This document shows positions 22,973 through 33,938 of a DNA stretch of 64,000 nucleotides, piece after piece (the first letter of the stretch is position 1; every line of letters starts with the position of its first letter). Source of the DNA: Acanthosoma haemorrhoidale. Lineage: Eukaryota > Arthropoda > Insecta > Hemiptera > Acanthosomatidae. Below the pieces are notes generated by a model, which saw only the letters and a list, made by a program, of their open reading frames with translations, searched no databases and was not told the origin of the DNA. The stretch lies in assembly GCA_930367205.1 (NCBI GenBank), contig OV884015.1:79313341-79377340 (forward strand), written 5' to 3'. The translations under genes were made by a program, and so were the position numbers.

Positions 22973-23100
22973 TTTTTTTTTTTTTTTTTCCTCATAGCCC
23001 CCTTAGCCCCGTTAAATTTAGATATAATTATATACAATTATAGATTTCTGGCGAATCTATTTAGAAATTATTTTTGTATTTCCTGTAGCGTCTCTACACG
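22973..23100 (-). mobile_element. Retroelement 3' tail, family B, truncated copy
   Basis: Poly-T at about 22973-22990, then CATAGCCCCCTTAGCCCC, GGCGAATCTATTTAG, and TTTCCTGTAGCGTC, matching the 10443 copy for about 125 bp before similarity stops. Confidence 0.7.
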
Positions 23101-23928
23101 ACCGTAAAATTGATTTAAATTGTATAGGTATGTTTCGTAACACCTCAAAATATGTTCTAAAAAAAATATGGAAAACAATGGGTCGGCTTTGCTAACTATT
23201 AAAATTTCGTAAGACAAAGCTAAGAAGCTATAATTTAAGTTCTGATTTCGTTCCTATAGTAAAGAAATATTAAATACAATAATAAAAATATATTTGTAAG
23301 GTTATTCTTAAAAGTACATTTTTTTGTACAGTTTCCAAGCCCTTTATTTAATATATACAGATTCCACAATAAGGAATCTTTACATAAATGCACATCGTGC
23401 TTATTACATTTGCTGTAGTAATATAGATATCAGTAATATCAGTTTATAAGAATTTTGCTTTGGTAGGCTGATGTACAGGATACAAGGCGTGTGAACAGAG
23501 AAAGTGATAAGGCTCATCTTAAGAATGGCTTGTCCTATTACTAACCTAAATCTAAATAAACTAATTTAACATAATACACCATGTTCAGGTTGAAAAGAAC
23601 CAAAATGGGTGCACTTTCAAGAAGGAAACCATCATGGTATACCTAGGCACAGAGCTTTAGGCACAATATCCCGTTGGAGCCCCTGATGTTGTGTACTCAG
23701 ATGAGCTTGAAAGACTCAGTAACATTTTGAGAACAATAGAAAGCAACAAATAGTTGCCTTGCTGTAATTTTGTTATTTGTTGAAAAAGTTATTTTTAGAG
23801 TTGGTTTAAAAATTTAACTACGCATTTTCGTTTAAAAACAAGTAATGTCACAATAAATTAATTAATATTGTAAAGAAACTCCTCGATATTTTAATATATT
23901 TCCTTAATTTTCTTTATAAATAGTTTTT
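23101..23928. other. AT-rich intergenic DNA
   Basis: No gene. A GATAAGGCTCATCTTAAGAA stretch near 23508 resembles the Jockey 3' UTR at 5995 only weakly. Confidence 0.4.
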
Positions 23929-24023
23929 GATAAGGGATCGATGATGTATTATGGTAATACATGAAATACGAATGAAGTTAAGCAAAGCAGAATGGTGATT
24001 AAGTTATGCTTTGTGGCTGGTTG
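23929..24023 (+). repeat. 95-bp direct repeat, uninterrupted copy
   Basis: GATAAGGGATCGATGATG joined directly to TATTATGGTAATACATGAAA and on to GCTTTGTGGCTGGTTG. The same sequence, differing by one base insertion, occurs at 25352-25369 plus 25740-25817, where 370 bp separate the two parts. Confidence 0.85.
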
Positions 24024-24239
24024 GTTGGCATTTATATTTATATAATTAAACGGTAAATAAATGTTTCTCGTAGTAAAACATAAAGAAATCATTGATCCTA
24101 TTAGGAAAAAATAGTGATGCAGCTGATAGGTGAATTAATATTTTTGGATTATTTAATATAATATATGAATATATATTTGCAAATATGTCCTTGATTAATT
24201 CCATTGGTAATGTTACCTGTAGGTAATAAACTTTGAAAA

Positions 24240-24545
24240 GAGCGCATTTGTTGCCAATTAATTGAGAGCGATGCCTTCCGAGAAGGGAATCAATGCCGTT
24301 TGATGCCGGGAGTCACTGTGTGATGGAATGTTCACATTAAGAGTGGTGTCATTAAAGAGAGCCGACGACAACCGAAAGTAGTCTAAGCGAACGGACGTTA
24401 AAACGGGACGATTTAGCCCCCCTCCCTCCCTCTCCCACTATCATTATTTTTATTGGCCCCATAAATACCTTAGGAGCCTGGGAAACTACAGCTCCGATCT
24501 GAGGGGGCTGGGTCTTTTATTTCAGCGTTTTATGCCTTCCTAATG
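24240..24545. other. GC-richer island
   Basis: Includes a C-rich string (CCCCCCTCCCTCCCTCTCCC) near 24416 and GGCCCCATAAATACC near 24455. No frame. Possible regulatory island. Confidence 0.35.
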
Positions 24546-25149
24546 ACTGATAACTGTTTTACGAAATTGTCAATGCACAAGTGATGTCGTAAAAACATTT
24601 CTAACAGTGCGGAATAACGATCGGTCAGCTGAGGTCACAGTTAAGTGGTGATTTCAGTGAATAACATTTGCGTTAATAGTAAAATTATCTTGAATTTATT
24701 GAGGCATGACTTAAATATGAACTTAAGATTGAAAGTACTTGCAGACTTTTAAAGTACTATAAGAAATATTTAAATTGGGGAACTCACCGGTGGAACCTTA
24801 AAGTTGTTTCGTGAAATTAGTGTTGTTTTTCGTGAGGTTAATCCATGAAAGGTTATGAGGACGCCGTGTTTAGGGCCATCTTTCACAATGGCGTCCCGAA
24901 TCACCAAATCCAACTAGAAAGAAATTAACTATGCGTTTAATCTTCCTGCTATAAAACAGAGGAGACGGTAAGCACGTAAACAGTGAAGAGGTCTTCCGGA
25001 CATATTTTTGATGCAATATTTTCAAAGGAAAGTTTCAAAGCGTCAATAAATGTGATATGGAGTTTTTTCTCTTGAATGGGAAATTGTTATTGTTGGTTCC
25101 TCCATTATTAATAATTAATCCAAAGAGAATTCCTTTCTCCTGTCGTCAT
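24546..25149. other. AT-rich intergenic DNA
   Basis: Nothing recognised. Confidence 0.4.
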
Positions 25150-25225
25150 TCGAACTGGATAGCTCTGTGAGTATTGCGCCCGAATAGATATTGTGGGTGG
25201 TTCCAGGTTCAAGCCCCGATCTTTC
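25150..25225 (+). mobile_element. tRNA-derived SINE head, remnant
   Basis: TAGCTCTGTGAGTA resembles a Pol III A box, and 46 bp downstream GGTTCAAGCCCCGATC resembles a B box. Spacing and order fit a tRNA-derived SINE promoter. The acceptor stem does not fold and no tail is visible, so it is not a functional tRNA gene. Confidence 0.5.
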
Positions 25226-25351
25226 CAATAATTTTTCATTAACTGTAATTATTAATAAATATTTTATTTTACTCGATCTAATTATCAGCACTGTACGACA
25301 TACAAGAGAACTCACTAAACGAAACAGCGATCAAAAGTTACTTTGGTATGC

Positions 25352-25817
25352 GATAAGGGATCGATGATGTTAAAAAAAAATATTAATTCATGTCCCTGCT
25401 ACATAAAATGAAAAATAAATTTTTGAAACAACATCTCATTATGAATTGAGTTGAGCTTGTTGCCGTAGTTTGTAGCTGGGGCTTAATTTAAGATTTCTAC
25501 AACTGATTATCTACTCTCGAATCTCACACCGTACCGACCCTCAAAGGAGAAATGCTTATGGATGGTGAAATGGATTTCGTGGAACCTGGATTTCGTACAT
25601 AAAAATTAAAAGTCAAGAAGTATATGATTTGTTTTCAAGATTTCCAAATGGTGGACACTTTGCGTTTAGGTTATTTATCAAGTGGATTAGCATACCGCTT
25701 TATTTATAACTTAATTATATTTATAACTGCGATCATTTATATTATGGTAATACATGAAATGACGAATGAAGTTAAGCAAAGCAGAATGGTGATTAAGTTA
25801 TGCTTTGTGGCTGGTTG
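25352..25817 (+). repeat. 95-bp direct repeat, copy split by 370 bp
   Basis: The left part (25352-25369) and right part (25740-25817) match 23929-24023 almost perfectly. The intervening 25370-25739 has no GT-AG borders and no clear inverted ends. It is either an inserted segment in this copy or a clean deletion in the other. Confidence 0.8.
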
Positions 25818-26385
25818 CAACTGACTGGAGACCAACAAAACCGCTAACTACCACAAATCCAATACCGTCCGCTCGAAAGGCTATGGAGAACTATTACAAT
25901 GTAAGTTTAAAGCAGGTTACTGGGCTCCTGCCATACCAGAGTTGAGCTAATTGTTTCGAAAGGTTGTTAGGAGGTGGCCGGAGGCCTGGTTCCTCAAGGA
26001 GTATCGGACGAGTGTAATTGGCCGTGGGATTGTCTGAAGGGGAGGGCTTAGGACAGGGGTGAGATGCGGGCCGTATCTTGGCCCGTCACCCGTCAGCCGG
26101 TCAGGACATTGTCCGCATTCCTTTGGCACTTCCTCCCTCTTCGTCAACTTCACACTTCACCGGTGGAGCAGTCCTCCCCAAGACCGTCATCACGGACCAA
26201 CAATCGTCCTCTGTACTGTCACTCAAAAGTCAAAACTGTACTTGGTAAGAACGTTGCCATATTTTCTAATATGTCTTGGAGTGATCGTCGGCAGAAAATT
26301 ATACAGATATAAATTATCACGGAATTCCCTTGCTAAATATGTTAACTGAAGCCTAATCGGAGCTTATTCCATCTCAAGAGAATAA
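25818..26385. other. GC-richer island
   Basis: About 25960-26250 is GC-rich with several overlapping chance frames on both strands (up to 96 codons). None has a domain. The mutual overlap of frames argues against coding. Confidence 0.35.
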
Positions 26386-26490
26386 GTTTGGGTTAACTCG
26401 GTGTTGCTAATAACAAAAACCGTGTTTGAACATCTTAGACAAGGCTTTATTGAAAATAAAATAAAACAGAAATCAGCACTGTAGTGAGTA
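26386..26490 (-). mobile_element. LTR fragment, inverted relative to 27005
   Basis: On the minus strand it reads ATTTCTGTTTTATTTTATTT, TTCAATAAAGCCTTGTCTAA and ATGTTCAAA, collinear with 27010-27060 on the plus strand. An AATAAA signal sits inside the match, as in an LTR R region. Confidence 0.5.
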
Positions 26491-26584
26491 TCTAATCAAA
26501 GAGAAAAGCCTTACTATTGGTTGTTCGAGTCCCTTCCCGACTGATCAATCAAGATCAATATCACAATATTTCGATTGAATTGTT

Positions 26585-26860
26585 GTGAAAACTGCAATAA
26601 AGGATCATTTTTTATTTTTTCGTAATAACCCTATCCCTATCCGTGTCTCAGACATGGATGACCCTCATGGAGACTCTCGCCCTCTGCTGACGGGACTATC
26701 AGGTCTTTCGTTTCCTGTAGTGCACATATCAATACAGGATCCTTCTCCAACAGACTCATCTGAACTTCAGCAAATTTCAGAAGCCCCAAGACGTTCTAGA
26801 AGGATAAGAAACGTGTCAAAGTTTCTCCGAAATTACACGTGGACAATCGATGTGGAATGA
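26585..26860 (+). pseudogene. Gypsy-like Pol polyprotein, C-terminal end
   Basis: An open stretch from about 26585 (first real Met at 26654) to the stop at 26860. It ends in APRRSRRIRNVSKFLRNYTW, the basic RRS-RIR-P motif seen at the extreme C-terminus of many Gypsy/K02A2.6-like and some Copia polyproteins. The preceding Asp/Ser/Pro-rich spacer also fits a post-integrase tail. RT, RNase H and integrase are absent. The stop is followed at once by LTR-like DNA. Assignment rests on one short motif plus context. Confidence 0.5.
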
Positions 26861-27118
26861 ATGTAATGAAATATTAAACTCTCATAACAATCGTAATTAA
26901 CTCGATATATTGTTGGTCGTTATTATCGATCTTTGATGGTCAATCGTAAAGGGCCTCGTATAACCAATACTTAACCTCTTCTCCTATTTTAGCTACTCAT
27001 TGCAATGCTAATTTCTGTTGTATGTTATGTTCAATAAAGCCTTGACTAAGGTCTTCAAATATTCTTATTCATTCTTGCTATTATTCTTTTCCTCATTACA
27101 ATTTGTTTTATAACACCC
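26861..27118 (+). mobile_element. Putative 3' LTR of Gypsy-like remnant
   Basis: Begins at the pol stop and contains TTCAATAAAGCCTTGACTAA near 27030, which pairs with the inverted fragment at 26386-26490. No second LTR in the same orientation is present, so the borders are uncertain. Confidence 0.4.
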
Positions 27119-28250
27119 GAATCCTTGTTCAAAAGGCACCTCTCATGAAAGTAATAGTTTGATGAATTGTTATCAATGAAGATTGTCATTTGATGAGTTT
27201 GTGATCCAAAAGTAGCCAAGCACTTTTACATCTCTACACCAATACAAATTTTGTATTTCGTTTTTTGAGATTACTTGCTGTTAACTTGCCCCTTACTATT
27301 CGTATAACTATACCTTATTATCTTATACCTTATTAACCGCTTTCACGGGGTCTTGACCATCCAAACCTTTTTTTTTTTTTTTTTTCACCAAACCACCACG
27401 ATCTTCATCAAGCAGTTCTTGACTGACAAGGAAAGTTCCAACCAATATGTATACTACGGTCGGAGACTGGTTAGGTTCCTACTCGTATGTACGCATATAT
27501 TCTGAAGTCGCACTTGTCATACAAGAGTACTAAATATGAATGAAGGCTAACATATTAACGCTCATTATGCATTGGAGAATTATTAGAGCAAATCCAAATT
27601 TAATTATAGATGGGCACATTGATTGAAAAAGTATAGCTCAAATGGATTCAAGGTATTGTCAAAACCACAAAAAATGCTGAATTTCACCTCGTAGGTGTTT
27701 TTTACCCCTCATGACTCATCTCATGGGGTTTCTACTTTCATAACTGGACTACAAATAAAATGGGAAAATATTTTCATAGACGTATTAACCTATAAATAAA
27801 AACAGGAATTTTCAAAGAAAGATATGGCTTTGATAAAGAGAAAAAATTCTTTAAGAGTATTTTTCAATTTTACCACTACGTTACTGCTATGATATGATAG
27901 GTTATACGTTAAGCAGTGATATTTCATTCTATTCAATGCTAAAAATTATATTAAAACAATGTTTATAATTATGTTTTATGAAGATGGATGAAGTTGGCGT
28001 GTCTTTAATAAAAAGGGACCTTTATATAACGTTTTATGGTCCCAGCTTTAGTAGAGGACTCAATGAACAGCGATAATCAGATACACCGATATAAACATGA
28101 GGATTTCTAGTTCTGAAAAATAATAACGAAACTCTAAAAAAGTATCGACCCTGTTTTGTTACACTCCTTTCTATTTAAACGAACCTAGGGTAGGAATGGT
28201 GTTTTATCTTTAGATTAGCAATCCTGTCAGGTAAACGAAAAAAAGAGTAG
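27119..28250. other. AT-rich intergenic DNA
   Basis: Includes a T run at about 27368-27385. Nothing recognised. Confidence 0.4.
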
Positions 28251-28314
28251 ATTTTGGGTGGGAACAGAATTTCGGCTTTTCCTAGGGGAGTTTTTTAATT
28301 GTGTATTATACATT
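28251..28314 (+). repeat. 60-bp direct repeat, copy 1
   Basis: TTGGGTGGGAACAGAATTTC, GGCTTTTCCTAGGGGAG and TTTTTTAATTGTGTATTATA recur at 29281-29342 with few changes. Confidence 0.75.
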
Positions 28315-29076
28315 AGCAATGGAATTTCAAAAACATCTGTTATTTCTAACATTGCGATAGTATAATTGGTCATTTATTAGTGGAGTTTTCAGTTTTTTTT
28401 GTGTGTCTCAAACGGTACAAGAATAGCGGCAATGATGAGTGGTAATCACCAAGAAACTCATGTAAGTATAATGTTTACTAATTCAATGCAAAAATAGTAT
28501 TTTATTTTTAGTGTGTATATTTTTAAGCCTGTCTTGATTTAGTTAGGTCTGTTTCAAATATTTGTAAATATAAAGCAAATTAAATTATCTAGATAAGAAT
28601 TTAATTAATACTTTTTGCGTTAATTTACAATGCTGATTTTATAAAACATTATTTAGTAAGCAACAAGTTCATATAATACAGTAAAACCTACCTATAACCT
28701 TACTATAACCTACTCAAATGCTTGAGTCCGGCCAATTCAAAATTACTTACATCAATTCTCAAACAGCCATTGCTAAGAGTCTAGATTGGTCACAATATGG
28801 CTAATCGATTATCTAATATATGAATAAAAAAACATATGTTTATTAACATACTCTACATTTTAATAGAGAATCGCCATCATTTTTTTCATATTATCTTTAA
28901 AATATTTAGTATCTTTCTTATAGTTGCTACAAGCAACTAATTATTTTTGGCTCATACTCAAATTTATTTCAATGTCCGTTCGTGAAATGCTACTTACAAA
29001 AATGCACAAGTGAATTCCAATATCCCTTCCATTTTCAAAAAAAACAATTGTCACGTGCGTCATACTAATTTAACTT
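28315..29076. other. AT-rich intergenic DNA
   Basis: At 28434 ATGATGAGTGGTAATCACC runs for ten codons into CATGTAAGTATAATG, a good 5' splice donor. It could be a small first coding exon, but nothing else supports it. Confidence 0.3.
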
Positions 29077-29230
29077 TTTTTTTTTTTTCTAAGCTCTCTA
29101 GTTACAATTTTAGGATGAGGGAGAAATATAAAATATTTAGGGTGATCGGATCCTTGTACTAGGAGGACCTGCTTGAAGGTGGTGTGAGAGGAGTAAGGAG
29201 TGGGGAATCCTCGGTGGAGGTTGATTTAAC
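29077..29230 (-). mobile_element. Retroelement 3' tail, family A, copy 3
   Basis: Poly-T at about 29077-29088, then TAAGCTCTCTAGTTACAA, ATTTAGGGTGATCGGATCC, and GCTTGAAGGTGGTGTGAGAG, close to 60280-60435. Confidence 0.7.
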
Positions 29231-29280
29231 TAATTTAACTAATAATTTAGAACGAAATTAAATTGATGCTCGTTTATTTG

Positions 29281-29342
29281 ATTGGGTGGAAACAGGATTT
29301 TGGCTTTTCCTGCGGGAGTTTTTTAATTGTGTACTATACATT
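29281..29342 (+). repeat. 60-bp direct repeat, copy 2
   Basis: Second copy of 28251-28314, 1.03 kb downstream in the same orientation, after the family A tail. Confidence 0.75.
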
Positions 29343-30129
29343 TTTTTCGAATTTTAACACATTTAAGGATATCTTTAGTTTAGGTTTACTCATTATTTAT
29401 TTAATAGTATTTATTTTTATTACCCCCCTGTGTGATGGGTTAATAGGGGTCTCTTGTTCGATAGCTAAATTTGTATTTATTTCTTTGCACCCTGTCATTA
29501 ATCATAGGGAATATAGTGGTAGAATAAGAAATGTTCATTCAAGAAAACTTTTTCATTATTTCTTTAATGGCGTATTGTTAAGGGTGATTTCTCCTCTTTC
29601 ATCGCGAAATCATTTCATTGACATTAGAGATAAATTTAACATTAGTTTATATAGTATTAATTAATTAATATTGTATTTTCAAACCCTTTTTTACTATAAG
29701 AAACGTTTATGATTATAATGGGTGTGTGATTATTATGCATTTTGGATCATAGAGCAAGATCAATGTTTGGAATATATTTACTATTTATGATACAAAATAG
29801 GCTCCATAGATTGCCCACCGTTTTTGCCGTTGTCTGAATAGCTTAAACCACAAGCACAAGTTCAAATACGAATGCATATTATTATCATTAATATTTACTA
29901 GTCATACTTGAGAAGGTTGTAATCATTTTAATCACGGGCGTATGGTCAAAGATACAACTTTTAATATTTACATCTAATGGTCTAAACTTAAAATTCATGT
30001 TATTCTAAATTGATTCCAAACTTGGATGGCGTACCTTAATGTGAGTGGTCTTGATGCCAGTAAATAAACCCTCTTATTGATAGCTATTTAATTTTTTTAA
30101 TATGAGGTAATAATTATACCGTATATTCC
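29343..30129. other. AT-rich intergenic DNA
   Basis: The 133-codon frame here is AT-driven and hydrophobic and starts only at a non-ATG codon. Not accepted as a gene. Confidence 0.4.
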
Positions 30130-30440
30130 GACCTAAACGTCGTTTTCGCCGACAGCAGGGCCCATTCAGACCTGACAGCCAGAAGCCAGCCGCTCAACCG
30201 TGAAACAAATGAAGTGATGGAGCTTGTTACCTGAACAAGAGAGATAATATCAAAGAAGACCAGAATTGATGAAGCCGAAGTGAGGCAACGTTATTGATTA
30301 CCGTCGCGGTGATAACAAAAGTTACGATGACAAGATGACCTGTGTACTCAGGTCGTGTCTCGTCTTGTCTAAACATTGATTAGCTCCTTCCACCTCCGAC
30401 GTCCGTACGGTGGGTGATTTATTGACCAATCTGCGACACG
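30130..30440. other. GC-richer island
   Basis: Balanced composition, CpG-containing (AACGTCGTTTTCGCCGAC). No frame. Possible regulatory island. Confidence 0.35.
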
Positions 30441-31399
30441 GTAACTAACTTATTTGCATTCTGGGATTATAAGTAACGTTTTATTTTTCTCTAGATCTTT
30501 ACAATAAAAGTTCTACTACATTAGATGAAATTTACGGGATCCAACTGTGGCGTACCGTGAGCTTTTGCCACCTGGGGTGGTCCCTAGTTTGCCGCCCTTT
30601 CTAAGACAAGAGATCTATCTATTTTTTAATGGAAACCAAAAAAAAAAACAGTTTGTATGAGGTAATACATCTACTTTTAACATTACAATAATTCTCTTGA
30701 AGCAATAGGCCCTTTCATAAATACTGAAGCAGTTCCAATTTTTCCCACCAGGCGACATATCTTAATGTGGTCATCTCCAAATCCAAATTTGAGGTGTACG
30801 TGTTTTCTTTTTACACTGCCTAAGCGTGAAAATGTCGATGCCAAGTCGGGCCGCAGGAGTCAATATTTCTTTTAATTGCATGCCTATCATTGAAGAAATA
30901 TACAGCGACGATTTTCGGGATAAAAATACATAATAGAGGTAAGCTAATGCTAATACGGAATGCATTCATACTTGTTACAAAAAACTAACATCATTGCTCT
31001 TGATTATAAATAAAGTCTTCTTTGAAATAAACTAACAAAAACACATACCAGCAACTACCAATGCAAATCTCTTCTTAATTGCTTAGCCAAAGTGGCGGGA
31101 AAATAATTAATTAGTCACCATCATTGGAAGGTGGCGTTAAGGTACCAGATAGGTAGACGAATCCAATTCTTAATTACCTTTCTAGAATATATTCAATGGT
31201 GTATTATTCACTTAGTAGGTGATTTATCACGCAATACTGTGTGAATCAGGTCCATACCCTAATCCACAGACGAATAGTTCTTGATGGAGACGGGAATCAA
31301 AGCCTGGTTCCATCAATTAAGAGTTTGCATGTTAACCATGGGCGAGCACAAGAACGTAGATATATAATTATTTAACGAAAATCTAAATGGCAATAAAAA
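30441..31399. other. AT-rich intergenic DNA
   Basis: Nothing recognised. Confidence 0.4.
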
Positions 31400-31740
31400 G
31401 CAGATTAAACGGCAATATATCCAGCGAGAATGAGAAAGTAAATTTGTGGACCGACGGAAGAGCTATAGAAGCCATCGAAGAGAACCCCCAGGGCACAGTC
31501 TCGCTGGAGAGGATTTAAAACGAAGAGCATTGGCGGCGCCGCTCCAGGTATAATTGCCCCTGGAGCGGCAGTTATCCTAAATCAGCGGATAGCCTCCTCT
31601 GGACATCCATCCAGATGACCCACATCCTCCGGGAGTTCTCTCTCCCGGTCAGTCTTAGTGATTACCTCTGGAGAGGATCTATTCATGGATGGAACTGGAA
31701 CTGCCCATTCAATAAGCTTGACGATTGGTTTGGTTACCTT
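31400..31740. other. GC-richer island with hairpins
   Basis: Contains a perfect 11-bp inverted repeat (31538-31548 with 31559-31569) and a perfect 7-bp one (31629-31635 with 31642-31648). The surrounding CTCTGGA and GGATCC-like words recur locally. No frame. Confidence 0.4.
31538..31569. other. Strong GC hairpin
   Basis: GCCGCTCCAGG, 10-nt AT-rich loop, CCTGGAGCGGC. Rho-independent terminators do not apply in a eukaryote and the stem is too short for a microRNA precursor. Function unknown. Confidence 0.7.
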
Positions 31741-31913
31741 AAATGCTTAATGCAATTAGGGGAGTTAAGAGAGGAAGGTAATGTCAACAAAGCTAGAAAG
31801 TCAAGCATTCATTTTTATAGGCACATATACGGAAGCTAAACAATATGTATCAATTACACGATTTATTTATTATTTTCAAGAACAGCTCAACCACTAGGGT
31901 CATTTATATTCTA

Positions 31914-32270
31914 TTTTTTTATTATCAATCAATTTTATTAAGATAAAATTACAATCTGCCTTTTATTAGGCAATGAGTAATTGAGATAAATGTCATCATT
32001 CATACCATATTTACAATTCATCATTCACTCGCCCATTCATACAATATTTACAAACAGCCCAGAGGCCCCCCAAGTCCACATGGTTGTCACCTCCCTCGCA
32101 TGCGAAAGAGGAAGCGGAGTCTTGGGGAGTCCCCCACGCCCCTACGTCAGCCGCGTCACTGGATAAGAGCCAGCGGAGGCTGACCAAGAGCGCGAGAGCC
32201 ACAGACGCTTAGGACATGATTAGAGAAACTGGCCATTGCCAGAACTCTCACTATCACTTAGTTATAGCAG
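31914..32270 (-). mobile_element. Retroelement 3' tail, family C, best copy
   Basis: On the minus strand: GAGTTCTGGCAATGGCCAG, GCGTCTGTGGCTCTCGCGC, GGGGGACTCCCCAAGACTCC, GGTGACAACCATGTGGACTT, GTAAATATGGTATGAATGAT, GGCAGATTGTAATTTTATC, then AATAAAATTGATTGATAA and A-rich end (T run 31914-31920). The longest and clearest member of family C. Non-coding 3' UTR of a LINE, or a SINE. Confidence 0.75.
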
Positions 32271-33099
32271 GCCACGAGGCCACTGCCGTTTTAATCTCCG
32301 AAGAGGATTATAGGGGTGAGTGGTGCAGTGCAATGACTGTGCTAGGGAATTAGGGTAGTTGGATAGGTTACTATGGAATTTTATGAACTTGGAAGGGATG
32401 AGTTCAAGAATATAGGGTATATTCAGATCATTGTGAAGGGTTTTGTTGATGACGTAATAAGGTGCATTTACTATTGTTCTTAGGACTTTTGATTGAAAGG
32501 ATGGGATGCGCTTGTATATTCTATTAAAAAATTATATAAAGATTGCTTTTTAAATATTCATAACTTAAAATTTATTTATCAAATTAGAGTGGATGACTAA
32601 CACACAACACAGATGATTTCGACCAAGAACTCACTTCCTTAAAATCAACCTAATTGTAGTAAATACATTTATTTTGATAATATATTTAACATTACCATAT
32701 ACTTTGCCTTGCCCTAAACAAAGGGGTCCAAACCATGCGATTAACGAAATCGTCAGAAAAATACAGAATAGTGTTTTCTCCGTTATTTATTAAGCTTTTA
32801 TCTCCATGTCCTCCATGTCTTTACTTCTGGGAGGCTTTAGTTTTATAGATGATGTGGTGCCGTTATGGAGAGTGTAAATTAAAAAATAAAACAACTTCAG
32901 TCAATCTGCAGCTTTATTGATTTCTACCCTAATATGTTTGACTATAAACCATATTTCCGTTGACGAAAATCAACAAAGCTATAGAAAGATGTTACATTGC
33001 TTATTTCTTTACTCCGTTAGCACATGGTCGTTATAAATTTGTTTGAATACAGCAATGCTGCTGACCTATTAATCAAGTAGTTTTAATAACATTTATAAA
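32271..33099. other. AT-rich intergenic DNA
   Basis: Nothing recognised. Confidence 0.4.
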
Positions 33100-33490
33100 C
33101 AGGGATTTAATTGTCTCTCTCATGAGTGAGTGGAGTGTCAATGGTTGCGGGGTGGCGGGAACAACGGAGGGAATATAAAAGAGGAAATAAAGCCGGTGTG
33201 AAGTGGTGAGTATTATTGTCGTGGGGGGATAAGGAGTGTTGTGTGTGGGCCGGGTAATCAATGTGCTCGCTGTGTCAGTCTGCAGGGCAAGGGGGTGGAC
33301 TCGAGATAAGGCCGGGCTGTGAGTTATCGGGGGTGGACCACCCCCACTGACGCACACACGTACACACACACACACCGCCACCGCAAACCTCAGTCCTCGG
33401 CGGCTCTGTCTTGAGCTAAACAACGAGCGGTTAGTCTCTGAGCAGATCATACCGAAACCGCAAGCTCTAACCAGGATTCGGTTTCCTAAT
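33100..33490. other. GC-richer island with (AC) tract
   Basis: GC-rich, G-rich on the plus strand, with ACGCACACACGTACACACAC at 33350-33375. The 151-codon minus frame is low-complexity and partly made by the AC tract. Not accepted as coding. Confidence 0.4.
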
Positions 33491-33938
33491 ACAGTCTTCA
33501 AATAACTATTATACGCATGGCTGGCCAAATGATAGACCGTGTCGATATTCCATACTAGATATAATTATAAACCAGATAAACCTAGCATCAGCAGCATCAC
33601 TACTTTTTCCCCGTTAGATCTAAAATCCTGTTTTACAACCTAAAATTTTTTTTTTTTGCTATCGGAAATATATTACTGTAGTATTATGAGCTCATAAAAA
33701 ATAATTAAAATTGATAAGATGTCAGAATGTATAATGATTCATTGTATAATCTAAAGCATGGAAAGGGGAATATTATTTATACAAGAAAGTTTGATTGTTG
33801 ATATTCAGCTTAAATTTTAAATATTAATAATGATATAAATAAATGAAAGCTTATACCATTTAGAAATAAAAATAACATGAGCTCCTTGCTCTAAGCTGAG
33901 GGAGATAGGACTGTTCCTAAGCAGTTGGCAGATTAGAT
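33491..33938. other. AT-rich intergenic DNA
   Basis: Nothing recognised. Confidence 0.4.

Noticed and set aside
25150..25225. Functional tRNA gene
   Set aside because: A and B boxes are recognisable but the acceptor and anticodon stems do not pair.
26059..26349. Overlapping 96- and 82-codon frames
   Set aside because: Two frames on the same strand and one on the other overlap in a GC-rich patch, with no motif in any.
29263..29664. 133-codon plus-strand frame
   Set aside because: Hydrophobic AT-driven composition and non-ATG start, overlapping a direct repeat.
33073..33528. 151-codon minus-strand frame
   Set aside because: Low-complexity, partly generated by an AC tract, with no domain.
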